Source: Siphlonurus alternatus
Lineage: Eukaryota > Arthropoda > Insecta > Ephemeroptera > Siphlonuridae
Assembly (NCBI GenBank): GCA_949825025.1
Contig: OX463783.1
Location: 29,471,154 to 29,535,153 of the forward strand
Direction of reading: 5' to 3'
DNA: 64,000 nt
The notes beneath the pieces were generated by a model. It was not told the origin of the DNA. It worked only from the letters and a program-made list of their open reading frames with translations, and made no database searches. The translations under genes and the position numbers were made by a program. How positions within the stretch are numbered: position 1 is the first letter of the stretch; each line of letters opens with the position of its first letter. Positions 47,255-58,737 of the stretch are shown one piece after another.

Positions 47255-47510
47255 AAATTGAGGAGGAAGGCAGCTTACGGCTGTCTATACTCCACTGGGG
47301 TGATTAAGACCACGGTATGTTGTGCAAACAACATACGTGCCCCACTGAGAAACGGTACTTAATTGTCATGCGTGCAGACTGGGTGTTAGGAGCCCCAGAG
47401 AGCACTGTGAATAATGTTGAAAAACAAGTTCTGCCATTGGTAACCAAAAAACCAGAAAGTGCCAAATTCGCACACCCTGGTGTACATTTTAGGTTGAGTG
47501 GCTGAAATTA
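47255..47510 (+). mobile_element. SINE-like body fragment
   Basis: GAGGAAGGCAGCTTACGGCT and GTCTATACTCC match, inverted, the body of the tRNA-derived SINE at 50580-50935. The following sequence (CCACTGGGGTGATTAAGACC and on) has no partner in the window. The short plus-strand ORF here is not supported as a gene. Confidence 0.5.
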
Positions 47511-47674
47511 TTTCAACGTAAGGCACATCATATGACAAGTCAAATACATAAATAGAAGGGACCTTAACAAATCAGAAATGGTATTTAAATACACCATATT
47601 TTAATATGATAATATTACATACATACATAACATGACACCATATCCCATACGGGGTAAGCCAGCAGCATTATTAC

Positions 47675-47796
47675 CTCGGTCATCCACACCTCAACTGTAA
47701 TTTGAGGATGAGAGAAATAACCCCCAGGTCTAGAAGTCTCTTTAGCTGCATTCCTAGAGGTTGGATTAGTTGGATCCTGCCTTTTGAATGTGCTCT
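47675..47796 (-). CDS. Exon of unrecognised minus-strand gene
   Basis: Minus strand: acceptor TTTATATTTTCAG, then two bases that complete Glu and 40 codons STFKRQDPTNPTSRNAAKET ... ITVEVWMTE, donor GTAATA at 47674. The codon phases join 51242-51353 upstream and 41416-41480 downstream without a stop. Composition is protein-like (charged, Trp, Pro) in a strongly AT-rich surrounding. The donor and last bases resemble a dispersed sequence at about 21800, a caution against full confidence. No domain recognised. Confidence 0.55.
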
Positions 47797-47937
47797 CTGA
47801 AAATATAAACAACAAACATAACATTAGTAATGAAGCTTTTTATAGGCTACTTATGGGGGCTCTAAGTGTTCCCCAGCTGAAAAATTTCCTCCATAAGTAA
47901 CCATATTAAAAAACTTGTTTTCTTAGTAAATATTAAA

Positions 47938-48345
47938 AAGGTATAACCTGAGAATTTTTCTGTCAAGGTCACACCATAAAAAAACTTGGCAACACTGTAG
48001 CGCCCTAGTAATGCTTATCGGCAGGAGTAGGAGGTGACTACAGTCCCTGAGAGCGTTGCCACATTTCTAGTTTCAAGAACGATCAACGCAGCGGTTCAAA
48101 ATATATGAAAACATTAAAAAAAATAGTCCAAAAATTAGCTTTTAATCTATATAAAATTTTAAAAAATATCTCGAGCCGTTTTTGTGTAATGTTGATTGAA
48201 AAATTTAACATTGAAAGGATACAAAATTCACATGTGAACAAATTAATTATAATTAAACAGTTAAAAAAATCTGAAAAAAATCAGCAGTATTTGGACAATT
48301 GTTGTAAGTCTACCAAATTAATTTCAAGAACATCTGTCGATACGA
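47938..48345. mobile_element. Second copy of the GGTATAACCTGAGAA element (truncated)
   Basis: GGTATAACCTGAGAATTTTT, then the shared AAAATATATGAAAACATT and ATTGAAAGGATACAAAATTC, parallel the nested element at 37542-37990. The right end is lost in a poly-T tract. Confidence 0.8.
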
Positions 48346-48514
48346 CTTTTTTCTTCCAATTTTTTTTTTTTTTTTTCAAGCAAACCCTATTGGGTACTTC
48401 TATTTACTAATTCTATTTTTAAATGTGTTTAAGTTTGATGTATTTATGTTGTATTTTGTCCAATTTTGACTTGAACATATGTTTGTCTTGTACAACCAAA
48501 AAGAAGTTCCAAAA

Positions 48515-48520
<6 letters not shown>

Positions 48521-48604
<84 letters not shown>

Positions 48605-48795
48605 ATACATACTACTTTGAAACCCCGAACCTTCCGAAACCCTAACTTGGGCATTTCGCGGGCTCTTCTGGAACGAGGGCGGCCACGGTCTTGCAAATCC
48701 TTCCCGGCATTTGCCTGCGGCTGAGGGAAACGTGGAAACCTCAGCCAGGATGGACGCTACAGCTTTTGTCAATGAACCTGAAGTGCAATGGACAA
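48521..48795 (-). mobile_element. Headless 5S-type SINE with (TTTA)n tail
   Basis: 48614-48795 shares TTTGAAACCCCGAACCTTCC and GGAAACGTGGAAACCTCAGC with the SINE at 58738-59080. Its 3' end on the minus strand runs into a (TTTA)n tract (48521-48602 as TAAA on the plus strand), probably the SINE tail. The 5S-like head is missing. Confidence 0.75.
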
Positions 48796-48811
48796 CATAC
48801 ATGAGATTTTT

Positions 48812-49105
48812 TAATTGCAGAAATGCATAGAAGGTACCAAATTATGCTATTCTGAATATTTTCAGATTTTTTTGAGACCCGAAACTATTTTTAAATAATT
48901 ATTGAAAGTTCTGTAAGTTAAGCTGGCACCCCTGAATTGTTAATAAAAAGAATAGGCTCTAGATGCCTATTGACACCTCTAGGGGGCGTGGTCACACTTT
49001 CAATAATTATTTAGAAAAGTTCTGATACCCAAAAAAAAATCTGAAAAGTTCAGAGTAGCATAATTTGGTCCCCTCTATTCATTTCTGCAATAAAAAAAAT
49101 TCATG
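48812..49105. mobile_element. Degenerate foldback element, GAGTATCGACCTC family
   Basis: ATTGCAGAAATGCATAGAAG at the left; CCTCTATTCATTTCTGCAAT at the right. The loop holds GGGGGCGTGGTCACAC. Confidence 0.75.
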
Positions 49106-49429
49106 CAATGCAGGTTATACTGTACATAGTCACAACTAAAACACAAACAACAACACAATACCATTACAATACTAAAAATCAAAATACATTATTATCATGA
49201 TCTTCCTTAAACAATTTGATATATTTTTCGATAGGCGAATTAAATAATTCTTTGACATTGTACATAATAGTACCCTTTACCAGCAACTTACTGAGGATAC
49301 CTCTCACATTTTGAGGGTTTCAATCGTACTTTTTAATGAAAGCTTCCATATGATTTTAAATTTGTATTTTGTAATACTGAGGGCTTTTTAGTTAAAGATG
49401 TTAGATTGTGACTTGGATTTTTTCTCAGT

Positions 49430-49812
49430 AACCATTAAAGCTATGAATTTGAAACCATCTCCTACCCCACCCCACCATTTATATATTAGGGATCCATTGA
49501 TAAAGATCCAAGAACTTATTTTCCTCTAAAAAATTTCTTTAATGCTAAAAAAGCAATTTTGAGGTTTTTTACGAAGCTTTGGATAGGATGATGGGATCAC
49601 CACAAAATTAGCTGACTTGAAGCCTCTATTATAGCCGTAATTATTATAAAATTTTGAGACATTTTTTAGAGAAAAATGAGTTCTTCATTCATTATCAGAA
49701 GACCACTAAATGGAGATGTTTTCAAATTCATAGCTTTAATAGTTAGCAAGAAAAAATTCAACTTTTCTAATAACATGGTGGCTTATGGAGAAAATTTTGG
49801 CCTCTATATAAT
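49430..49812. mobile_element. Foldback element (copy 3, both arms)
   Basis: AAGCTATGAATTTGAAACCA and AAGAACTTATTTTCCTCTAA on the left are mirrored by GAGTTCTTCATTCATTATCA and CAAATTCATAGCTTTAATAG on the right. The centre holds the AGCTGACTTGAAGCCTC ends seen singly at 235-541 and 18435-18692. Confidence 0.75.
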
Positions 49813-50579
49813 TTCTAGCAATATCAGCAGCACATGTAAAGGACATGGAAACACCATCACATGGAAAACACGAGCACTCGAAATACATTTACAATGTCCT
49901 AGTCCTCCTTTATTATTATTATTGTTATTATTATTATTTCAAGATGGACCTTAGCGACACAAATGAGCATCGCGAGGAGCACTCATTTGAAGCCTCTATA
50001 AAAGGAGAGCAACGAAAAGGGACGTGGGTTCAAACCTGACCTCAGCAAAACTTTTTTACAATATTTTTTAGACCAAATTCAGAGCAACACAAATTTGCCA
50101 CCTTTATTTTCTTCTTCAACTGAATGAAGAGGACAGAAAAAATCCATGAAAACACAAATTATCGAAAGATGATAAATGCAAATTCCAGAAGGACCAGAGA
50201 AAATTATTGCTTTACCTATTTTCTGCAAACAATTTTTTTTTAAGGTTGATACTCCATTAAATTGAATCACACAAGGCTGAAAAAAATGCAAGGAGAAACA
50301 ATCATGTTTTCTCAAAGAGACAAATGAAATGCTATCAAATGCTAGGAAACAAAAAGATTGCTAGAAAACTAATAATTAATTAATATGTATACTGTACATG
50401 AAAATGGGACGCCGCAACGGGACAATTTCCACATAAAACCTTATAAGTTACATTATGTGATCATAATCCTAGCAGCAGTTTGCCTCTAATATATGAGCAT
50501 TAGCTCATATAAGAAATTCTAAATCCTCTGCATATTTGAAAAAATAATTATTTAAATATCTAATGGAAAGTTAAAAAAA

Positions 50580-50935
50580 AAAAAAGTTAATACCCTTGAC
50601 ACCATATTACCCTTTCGGGTGTGGCCAGGCCGATATTTAGTCTTGTCAGTAAGAGTTATCTTGCAACCATGCTGGGGCTTACCAGGCTCCCAGAACCCTT
50701 TCCTGCACTCTTCTGGGCTCCTACTACCAGATCTGTGCAGCCTGCAGTGGCAGTGCAATACTGCAGGGCAGCGGAGTATGGACAGCCGTAAGCTGCCTTC
50801 CTAGCTCCTACCAACTCCATAATCTAGTAATCAGTCACACCCATCCCAAGTCACGAAAAGTCTGCCGTGTTGGAGAATCGAGCCAGGGACCTCTCGGACC
50901 AGAACCAACTGAACTAACCACTACACTACAGAGCA
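50580..50935 (-). mobile_element. tRNA-derived SINE
   Basis: The minus strand starts near 50935 with CTCTGTAGTGTAGTGGTTAG (A-box-like), then GGTCCCTGGCTCGATTCTCC (box-B-like), followed by a body of about 250 nt with GGAAGGCAGCTTACGGCTGT. It ends at an A/T-rich tail near 50580. The nearest tRNA type cannot be settled by eye. Confidence 0.7.
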
Positions 50936-51241
50936 GTTATCTTTGTGGCAAGTTTTTTCCATAAAATTAAAGAATTTTACAAAAAGATTAATTTGCTACT
51001 TGGCTGACTGTAGTTATTAGTGCAATGTACAGTAAAAACTTGTTATTACGTAAAGACAAGGGACCCACAAAATTATTATGTTTTCACTTTATATCAAGTT
51101 TTTCCTATACCCTCAGTGCTAATTACTTTTTATGAGACTGCAATCTCTTTTACTCAAAATCAAGTTTTACCTAACAACAAGTTGTGTAATAACAAGTTTT
51201 TACTGTATGTACACAGTCTTTGGATGGTGCTATATACTGAC

Positions 51242-51353
51242 CTGCGTAGTTGGTGATGTCAAGGGCGCTCTCCTTCTGGTCAGACCTCGAGACCCAGCTA
51301 GACTTCTTGACTGCAGAGAGGGTCGCAGCTAGCAGGGCTTGAGTTCGCACCAC
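51242..51353 (-). CDS. Exon of unrecognised minus-strand gene (most upstream one seen)
   Basis: Minus strand: acceptor TTATTTGCAG, 37 codons starting VVRTQALLAATLSAVKKSSW and ending ESALDITNYA plus one base, donor GTCAGT at 51241. Phase 0 at the left; G|AG (Glu) at the junction with 47675-47796. Both splice sites are good and the codon composition is ordinary, so this is the best-supported exon of the locus. Upstream exons and the start codon are not recognised. The four exons give 150 residues and a stop (453 nt, exactly 151 codons). Confidence 0.55.
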
Positions 51354-51450
51354 CTGCAAATAAAAGTTATTGACATCATAGCAACAGGTCTATCAGCCAT
51401 AATAAGCAAAATACAGTATATAAAAATGTAAGTAATAAGTTACTTATTAG

Positions 51451-51612
51451 GGGAAGGTAACACGAAACAGCTGATCGATGTTGTCCCATTTGATTAACAA
51501 GTAAATACCTTAGCATCTAGATACACAAAAATTCTGAAATTTCTTTGAAAGATAGATTTTTAGTGCCCAAAAGCCACAGAAAAAAAGTTAAAAACAATTT
51601 ATTCTTCAATAT
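51451..51612. mobile_element. Half of a foldback element (GGGGAAGGTAACACG end)
   Basis: GGGGAAGGTAACACGAAACA and CCATTTGATTAACAAG match the left arm of 27885-28332. The right arm is missing; a (TA)n run follows at 51697-51730. Confidence 0.65.
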
Positions 51613-51693
51613 CGATAATCGAGCAATCAGGATTGTTAATTTAATTAATATAATTACTGTATCAATTATTAAGTATAGGTAAAATAAAAACAG

Positions 51694-51734
<41 letters not shown>

Positions 51735-51912
51735 TCTAGCTGAAACTTATATATCACTAATTCTCAGAGTCAATTAAATTTTCTGTCTTAATTAATTTTT
51801 ACATGTGGAATTTAATTAGTGCATCATGCATGTAAAAGGGCCTACCTAACAAATGCCATTTTCATCGGGTGCCACAAAAACAAATGAAGCTCTACTTTTA
51901 ATGACGTGACAT

Positions 51913-52100
51913 AAAGGCGGATTTCCATGGAGCGTGGAAAGCGAGAAAATCGCGTGCCATAGCCAATCAAAGGCTCGGAATTTCCTCGCCTTGCGGGGGG
52001 CGTTTTTTTGCCAACATGGCCGCCATACGAGATTGAAGCAAGTGCGCTTTTCTCGCCCCGCCAAGCCTCGCTCGACATCGCTCCATGGAAATGAGCCTTA
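51913..52100. mobile_element. Short inverted-repeat element, AAGGCGGATT family (copy 4)
   Basis: AAAGGCGGATTTCCATGGAG at the left; CTCCATGGAAATGAGCCTTA at the right. Interior ACATGGCCGCCATACGAG and AGCAAGTGCGC, as in the family. The minus-strand ORFs inside are not considered genes. Confidence 0.85.
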
Positions 52101-52391
52101 ACAGCGGGAGCGCTGGTAGTAAATGGGGGCCGGGGTGGTATCTCCTGCGCTACTCATCTTTTTAATTAAAGTTTTTATTGAACACTCTTACAGTGTACAT
52201 ATTACATATTACATAAACATAAAAAACATAAAATCTTATATTATACACACAACATGACAAATCTATAAATAATAACTTATACACATATAAATAATATGAC
52301 ATTAAAAATTATTGAGCTAGGAACATAGAAAAAAAGGAATATTATAATTATTACTTGGAAATAATAATAATAATAAATTAACCCGTATAAA

Positions 52392-52673
52392 TCATACATT
52401 ATTAGCTAAATATGCTAAAGAATATATTCGTTTTGGACAAGACAGGGCATGATATATTTCACATTTTTGACCACAAAATTTACAAACACAGTTGTCATCG
52501 GTTTCATGGTATACAAATTTCGTACAAACACGGTGATGGAAACCGTGCATTGCAAACCTGGTTATAATATGTCTGTCTTTATATTGACAGTTTTGCCAGT
52601 TAGAATTTACAAATGCTGGGGTAATATAAAAATTGGGATTTATCTCCGAAGCTTTCAAAATTCTGTTTTTCAT
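52392..52673 (-). pseudogene. Non-LTR retrotransposon ORF2 C-terminal remnant
   Basis: A 93-codon open frame on the minus strand, containing RFAMHGFHHRVCTKFV and the terminal Cys-His cluster CVCKFCGQKCEIYHALSCPK (C-x-C-x2-C-x3-C-x4-H-x4-C). This cluster is typical of the end of jockey/R1-like reverse transcriptase ORFs. No reverse transcriptase motifs remain upstream, so it is a 5'-truncated dead copy. Confidence 0.6.
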
Positions 52674-52859
52674 AACTCATATCTTTTGCGCGACGAATGC
52701 GACGATGCTCTACTTATTTCGAAAATAAGCGGCAAAATGTGTTTGCAAGGTTTCTTTATACGAACGTTGTGTGTTTGGACAGCCATATCGAGCCATCTGT
52801 TGGCGGAGATATAAAACACTAATACAGCTCTAATATGTGCAGAAAAAGTTAAAAATTAG

Positions 52860-53745
52860 GAAATGAAATGATGAAATGAAATAATCTTTATTTAGCTTTC
52901 GCTATTCAGTACAAATATTATTGATTAATGGAAATCAATAATAAGCAAATTATTTATAATTTTTTACTAATTATGTCAAAATAATTTAATTTTATATACA
53001 TATGTCAAAGGTATTTTAAAAATTATGTCAAATTGTAAATATGTAACCTGCAGTTTTATAGTACGCGAGTATTTAAAATTATTAGCGCAAGCTATAATAA
53101 TAAAGAATATTTAATTTATTAATTCCCATTATATTATATAATACATTATATTGTAGCATTTTTGGCACCTATTTAAATTTACACGCAGCTAGCATAATTA
53201 AATTAAACCTTGATAATATTATAATAAAACCCTAGTCATCATGGAGGAATCCATGATCATAGTTTTATAAACTAAGAATCAAAGTAGGAAGAGTATATAA
53301 AATATATTATCCTTACACATGATAATAAAATTATATAAAGTACAGAGCATAAACTTCTGTGGTAGACAAAATATAACCATTCGCTCCAGAGTCCACCTGA
53401 TATTGTTATACTATAAATTCTTAAATTTATTATAATTATATTGTTACAAAAGAACCAAGCGATATTGTAATCGTCTTTTATTATAGTGGGCTTGAAAATC
53501 ACACTCCTTCTCGGAGAAAGCGCAGGTATATGCATTTTCCAAACTAAAGTGATTCATCGTATTTTTCAAAACTGTGCTTTCTCCACTGACTCATTGATAT
53601 ATAATATATACATAGATTAATACATACATCTGAGTTAAAAGTCATTATCATTCTATATTAATATTCGAAATAAAAAAATAAATAAATCATTAAGGTTTTG
53701 ATATATTAATTATTAAAAGAAAAGGATACATACTTATTTATATAT
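52860..53745. other. AT-rich sequence, nothing recognised
   Basis: No supported exon or element ends. Possible continuation of the minus-strand gene's intron. Confidence 0.35.
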
Positions 53746-53747
53746 AA

Positions 53748-53863
53748 GGAATAACCAGCAAGGCCTTACCAATCAAAAGAGTCACAACAGGTAAAAAATG
53801 TTGTGACTTTTTTTTTTTTTTTTTTTATCGACAAGGCCTTGCTGGTTATTCCTATCCTTTTTT
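53748..53863. mobile_element. Small foldback element, GGAATAACCAGCAAGGCC ends
   Basis: GGAATAACCAGCAAGGCCTT at the left is mirrored by AAGGCCTTGCTGGTTATTCC at the right around a poly-T loop, and GTCACAACA...TGTTGTGAC forms an inner stem. The left sequence recurs at 54331-54380. Confidence 0.9.
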
Positions 53864-54327
53864 TTTAATTAATAAATTCATTCTATATTAATGAAATAAT
53901 TTAATTGGTATAAGAGAACAATTATTTGAAGTAAGGCTCATTAACTTCTATGTTTAAAAATAAATTTTATTGCATACTTTTCAGACATACCAAATACAGA
54001 CACATAATATAATTCTGCATGACCTCAAAATTATTTTACAGAAAATTATTTGTAGTGCCCTAGAAGAATATTATTGAGCTCATACATAGTTGCATGACAA
54101 AGATTTTTTTTTTTTTAATATAGATGTAAATGGATGAAAAAGAGGAAGTGAAACAATTTTATATAGTGAAACAACATAGTTAATTGTATACTATAAAGAG
54201 GCACAGAAAAAGAGGTAGGAGGAGGGTGCGGCATAAAAAAAATTTGAAGTGGTAGATATACTAGAAAAACCTAGTTCAGTAACTTATATGCATTACCCCA
54301 TGATATATAATCTTATTAAAAGAAAAG

Positions 54328-54480
54328 GATAGGAATAACCAGCAAGGCCTTACCGATCGAAAGAGTCACAGCAGGTGGAAATTCTTGTGGTCACAGAGGT
54401 TCACTCGAAAGTTTTTACATTTTTGAAACGTTTCGCATCGTGGAGATGCTTCTTCAGTCACAAGAAGAAGTATAGTACGG
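54328..54480. mobile_element. Element start with hammerhead-like motif
   Basis: Begins like the previous element (GGAATAACCAGCAAGGCCTT). On the minus strand, about 54458-54425 reads CTGAAGAA, stem GCATC/GATGC, GAAACG, the same arrangement as in the nested element at 23441-23473 but with different stem bases. No right end defined. Confidence 0.6.
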
Positions 54481-54507
54481 TTTCTTAGCAGAAAACCGTG
54501 CATTTTG

Positions 54508-54960
54508 TGATAAAAGCATGAAACTTTCAGGGATGCTTAATTAGGTCATACGAACCTTAAAACCAATTAGCGGCCAAAGATTTTCGCCCCCCTTTGACCC
54601 CTGCTGACATTTCAAAATGGCGGCTCTGAAGAACCAGGAATTATTTTTTTCTGGCCAACCAAAGATCAGAACTGAAATTTTTTTCAAACAAAAGATGCTT
54701 GCAATAACTGTCAGATTGTCCCTGATTTTTTTCAAAATGCTGTGTTGCCAAATAGAGCACATGCGTTGCCATATATGCCAAAAATCTGCATATTACGGAC
54801 TGTTAATAGCATATGGCGTAAAAACCATGCAATGTGAGGTGGGAGACTGAAACTTTTAGGGATGATGGTTTTGGTCATAGAGACCATAAAAAAAATTGGT
54901 GCCCCCAAAATATCAGCCCCCTTTGCCCAGCTGTGGACATTCCAAAATGGCCATTATGGT
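54508..54960. repeat. Two diverged direct units of about 335 bp
   Basis: ATGAAACTTTCAGGGATG ... CATTTCAAAATGGCGGC near 54519-54620 resembles ACTGAAACTTTTAGGGATGA ... CATTCCAAAATGGCCAT near 54846-54952. CCCTGATTTTTTTCAAAATG and CCCTAATTTTTGAAAAAAATG lie at corresponding places. The second unit lies within the large inverted repeat. Confidence 0.65.
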
Positions 54961-57301
54961 GACATTGTAAATATATTATGAACCCATTTATGTTTTGAAC
55001 TAAAATGATTTTCTTTTCCAAAACTGCACTAGGGAAAATTTTAATTGTGTCCCTAATTTTTGAAAAAAATGCTGCGTTGCCAAATTGCCAAATATTATTC
55101 CATATTATGAGAAATTTTGTATCTGGAGAATGTGCATTGCATGATTTTATATAGCCATGCATCATTAACTAACATAATTTTTTTACACTATACCATGTAT
55201 CTTCTTATCAAGGGCATATACATGGGGGAGGGGGAATCGGCCCCCATAACCCCCCTAAATATACGGGAAACTTGGTCCTCGCCGCTTCCCCAAGCGCGCG
55301 CGTGTATCCTCGTAGCATTGCAGAACTGTATACACAGATTCCCAGATCAAACCAAGCTGTACTCGCTCTTGCTGCTTATACTGTGATTCAACATCACATT
55401 TAAATTAAACAATTTAAATTAAAGTGACTCAAAATTACAGTGTTGTGTTAATTGGCATGCATTTTGTGGGTCGATCAAACAGTTAATTACATAAAACGCA
55501 ACTCTGCCATGCCTACAGCTTGATGTCTTTCATATTTCAGAATTATTCAGTGTACATTGAAACTATAATATGTTGATAATTCCGATTATCAATCAACTTG
55601 AGCTATAAACTTATAAAGTAAGCATATATTTGATAAAAAATATTTTAAAAATATTAGCTGATACCTCTCTGAGTTTATAATATAAAACAAACGTTTGCAT
55701 ATCGGAAAGAATATATAGTAAAAACTGAATATAACGTATAAACCATATTTTTATGAAATATATTATTACATAAAATTTTAACGTTTAATTATTTTTCATA
55801 AATTAATTTGTACTTCAAGGCATTACTACTGGATTTGAACTTTGGATCAATTAGCACAACTTATAAATGTTTTTATTTTGTCAATAGCTTTAAAATTTGC
55901 ATTATAATTAGAGACGTTGTCAAGCTTTTAATACATTCATGCTCGCTTTAATGTTCAAACATATCATATAATATATCATATATATCATGCATTAATAATA
56001 TGTGTAAATATAACTATTAAAAGACATTTTAAGTGTGTTATTAGTTGCTAACATAAAAATTAAATTAAATCTGTTAAAAGAATATCCTAATGCATATAAC
56101 AAATATATACAATAAAATTATACATACTTCCATATACTTAAATAGTATATTAGTATGTCATTTAATTAAATAATATAGTATGGCATGCAAGCCCTGAAAA
56201 GTCGCCTTTCTGAAGAATTCCGCAAAGATTACTTCGATTGTAAAAATTTGGATCGATTTATTTACCAATTTACTTACATATTACACATGCTCTGAGCTCT
56301 GAGGTAAGCTGATACAATTAGTGAAACGCAATTGGTAGATATTTACAGACTTCAAATTTCAATTGCAATCAAAATGATTTACTCTAAGGCGGAACAGTAT
56401 CAAATCATCGACAATTCAGAATTCTAATATAAGTAGTATAAAATTAAGCTGAAGAAATAATAAAGCCACGTTCATGCAATTTGGTCACATATTTTATTTA
56501 TTATAGAGATTTATTAGGTCTAGTATAATATTAAATAATTATTTTGTATATTATAGCGTCATGCGTGGTTAAATTTTATGCACCATCCTTCTATCATTAA
56601 TATGTTTGATCGACCCACAATGCATGTCAATTAACACAACACTGTAATTTTGAGTCACTTTAATTTTAATTGTTTAATTTAATTGTGATGTTGAATCACA
56701 GTATAGCAGCAAGAGCGAGTACAGCTTGGTTTGATCTGGGAATCTGTGTATATAGTTCTGCAATGCTAGACGAGGATACACGCGCGCGCTTGGGGAGGCG
56801 GCGAGGACCAAGTTTCCCGTATATTTAGGGGGGTTATGGGGGCCGATTCCCCCTCCCCCACCCCCATGTATATGCCCTTGATAAGAAGATACATGGTATA
56901 GTGTAAAAAAATTATGTTAGTTAATGATGCATGGCTATATAAAATCATGCAATAGGGCACTCTCCAGATACAAAATTTCTCGTAATATCATGAAATAATA
57001 TTTGGCAATTTAGCAACGCAGCACTTTTTTCAAAAATTAGGGACACAATTAAAATCTTCCCTAGTGCAGTTTTGGAAGAGAAAATCATTTTAGTTCAAAA
57101 CATAAATGGATTCATAATATATTTACAATGTCACCATAATCGCCATTTTGGAATGTCCGCAGCTAGGCAAAGGGGGCTGAAATTTTGGGGACACCAATTT
57201 TTTTTTATGGTCTCTATGACCAAAACCATCATCCCTAAAAGTTTCAGTCTCCCATCTCACATTGCATGGTTTTTACGCCATATGCTATTAACAGTCCGTA
57301 A
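54793..57301. mobile_element. Large inverted repeat, arms of about 690 bp, 1.1-kb spacer
   Basis: Left arm 54793-55480 starts TTACGGACTGTTAATAGCAT. Right arm 56604-57301 ends with its inverse. The arms agree over nearly their whole length with a few indels, and include a C/G-run segment (GGGGGAGGGGGAATC on the left). The spacer 55481-56603 is AT-rich without ORFs. It could be a foldback transposon or a recent inverted duplication; no target-site duplication is clear. Confidence 0.88.
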
Positions 57302-57625
57302 CAAGCGGGAGGGGGACAACTTCCAAGTTGTCTTAACAATCGGGGGCCACTTAATGCGGTGGTCGGTGGTTGGTGTTCGGTGGTCAGTGTTGGTATTGGT
57401 GCTTGCATTTTTCACCAAATACGAATTGACAGACAGCAAAGAGCAAAGACGAAAGACAATTTTAATAAGACGACGGTCAATGGGTGTTGGTATTGGGTGA
57501 TGAGCTCAAAAATTTGAATTCCACGGCGTAGGTATTGGCGTTAGGTCTTAAAAACCCTCAAAATCGTGTTCCTGAGGTGATTTTAGGTGGGGTAGGGTGT
57601 ATTTTGAAATGTTATGGGTCAAAGT
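57302..57625. other. G/T-rich block
   Basis: CGGTGGTCGGTGGTTGGTGT with later GTTGGTATTGGTG, GTTGGTATTGGGTG and GTAGGTATTGGCG forms an irregular G-rich repeat between the large inverted repeat and the 446-bp array. The open frame across it is considered fortuitous. Confidence 0.5.
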
Positions 57626-58024
57626 TACCTTGAAATGATGAAAAGTTGAGTAGAACGTCGAAGAACGTCAACGGCGGCCGGCGAATGTTTAAAAATATTT
57701 GAATTTACCGGTCGCACAACAATCAAAACAACCGGTTGCCATGTAGCCGAGAATCAACAGTCGAGAGCCCGTCCGCAACGAAACACTCGGCAGAGTGTGG
57801 TCTTGCGGGTGGCTGTGCGCTCCCACTTAAGGCGCCGATCTAGTACGAGACCCATAAGGTTAACATGGGAGTAGAAACCAGTATCTGGATGGCTTAATTT
57901 TTACCCCACAATCATAAAAATTAGTTTGCAAGAAAGATCACCTTCTTGCGCTGCGCGCTGTGTAAATAGATTTTTGATAAGTAAAACTATTATTTTTTAA
58001 ATGAATTAAATATAGCAATACTTT

Positions 58025-58113
58025 TTAGTATTTCAGCTTCTTCTCGGATTCTTTCAAAGTGCTTTCTTTCCAACAGAATGCGGGGGTTGGTATCTGTTTA
58101 TTGCCTCTGGTAC
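58025..58113 (-). CDS. Possible terminal exon captured inside the 2.4-kb element
   Basis: On the minus strand, CTTTTTCTTTCAATGTCAG is a good acceptor. The open frame that follows reads TRGNKQIPTPAFCWKESTLK then ESEKKLKY and a TAA stop. No domain is recognised and no upstream exon is seen within the element. It could be the end of a degraded transposase or chance. Confidence 0.2.
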
Positions 58114-58737
58114 CTGACATTGAAAGAAAAAGGTTTCTTTTCAAGCTCCTCAAGCTAGAAAAAAAATAGAGGAGGGTGGGTGGAGACTTTTTTTTTTTTT
58201 TTGTCAATGCGGAAGTAGTGGTTGTCATAATGTTGGATTTACATTACACATTGCGAAATGAAATTAAAATGTTATAGATAAAATTTACATTTGTGTAATG
58301 CAATAGTGTATGTGTGTGTTAGAGAGAGAGAGAGAGCTCGCGCACGTTCTATAAAAAAATATAAATTTTATGTTACATAATGTAAATTAGTTACTTCAAT
58401 AGGCATGTATAATTGTGCGACATAGCAGTTTATTTTTATTTTTCTTATCTCTTCTATATTGAATGATTATATATTATGTATATGTGCAGATATACTATAA
58501 GCATTCGAAGTAACTGAAGGAAGCTTGAAAAAAAATTACAACAAATCACTAATTTCTATCTATTATATTGTTGTAACATATACGTTTGCTTGTGTATGTG
58601 TGGACGATCGACATAATATAATGTCTTGATTGCAAATGTACTTGATCTGCTTATATTGTATAATCAATCGAAAGCAATAAATAATATTATTTTTTTTAAT
58701 CAAACCCATTTTACTAATTACATATGTTATAGTATAT

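Noticed and set aside
50860..50935. Functional tRNA gene
   Set aside because: A- and B-box-like words are present but no cloverleaf can be drawn, and a SINE body follows.
51842..52078. Minus-strand ORFs with many basic residues
   Set aside because: Lie inside an inverted-repeat element of the AAGGCGGATT family that is non-coding elsewhere.
52449..52814. 121-codon plus-strand ORF
   Set aside because: Antisense shadow of the minus-strand retrotransposon remnant with the Cys-His cluster.
54617..54850. 77-codon ORF (MAALKNQELFF...)
   Set aside because: Lies in a diverged direct repeat whose second unit lacks the frame.
57072..57500. 142-codon plus-strand ORF
   Set aside because: Spans the end of the large inverted repeat and a G/T-rich low-complexity block; no protein-like conservation between the two arms.
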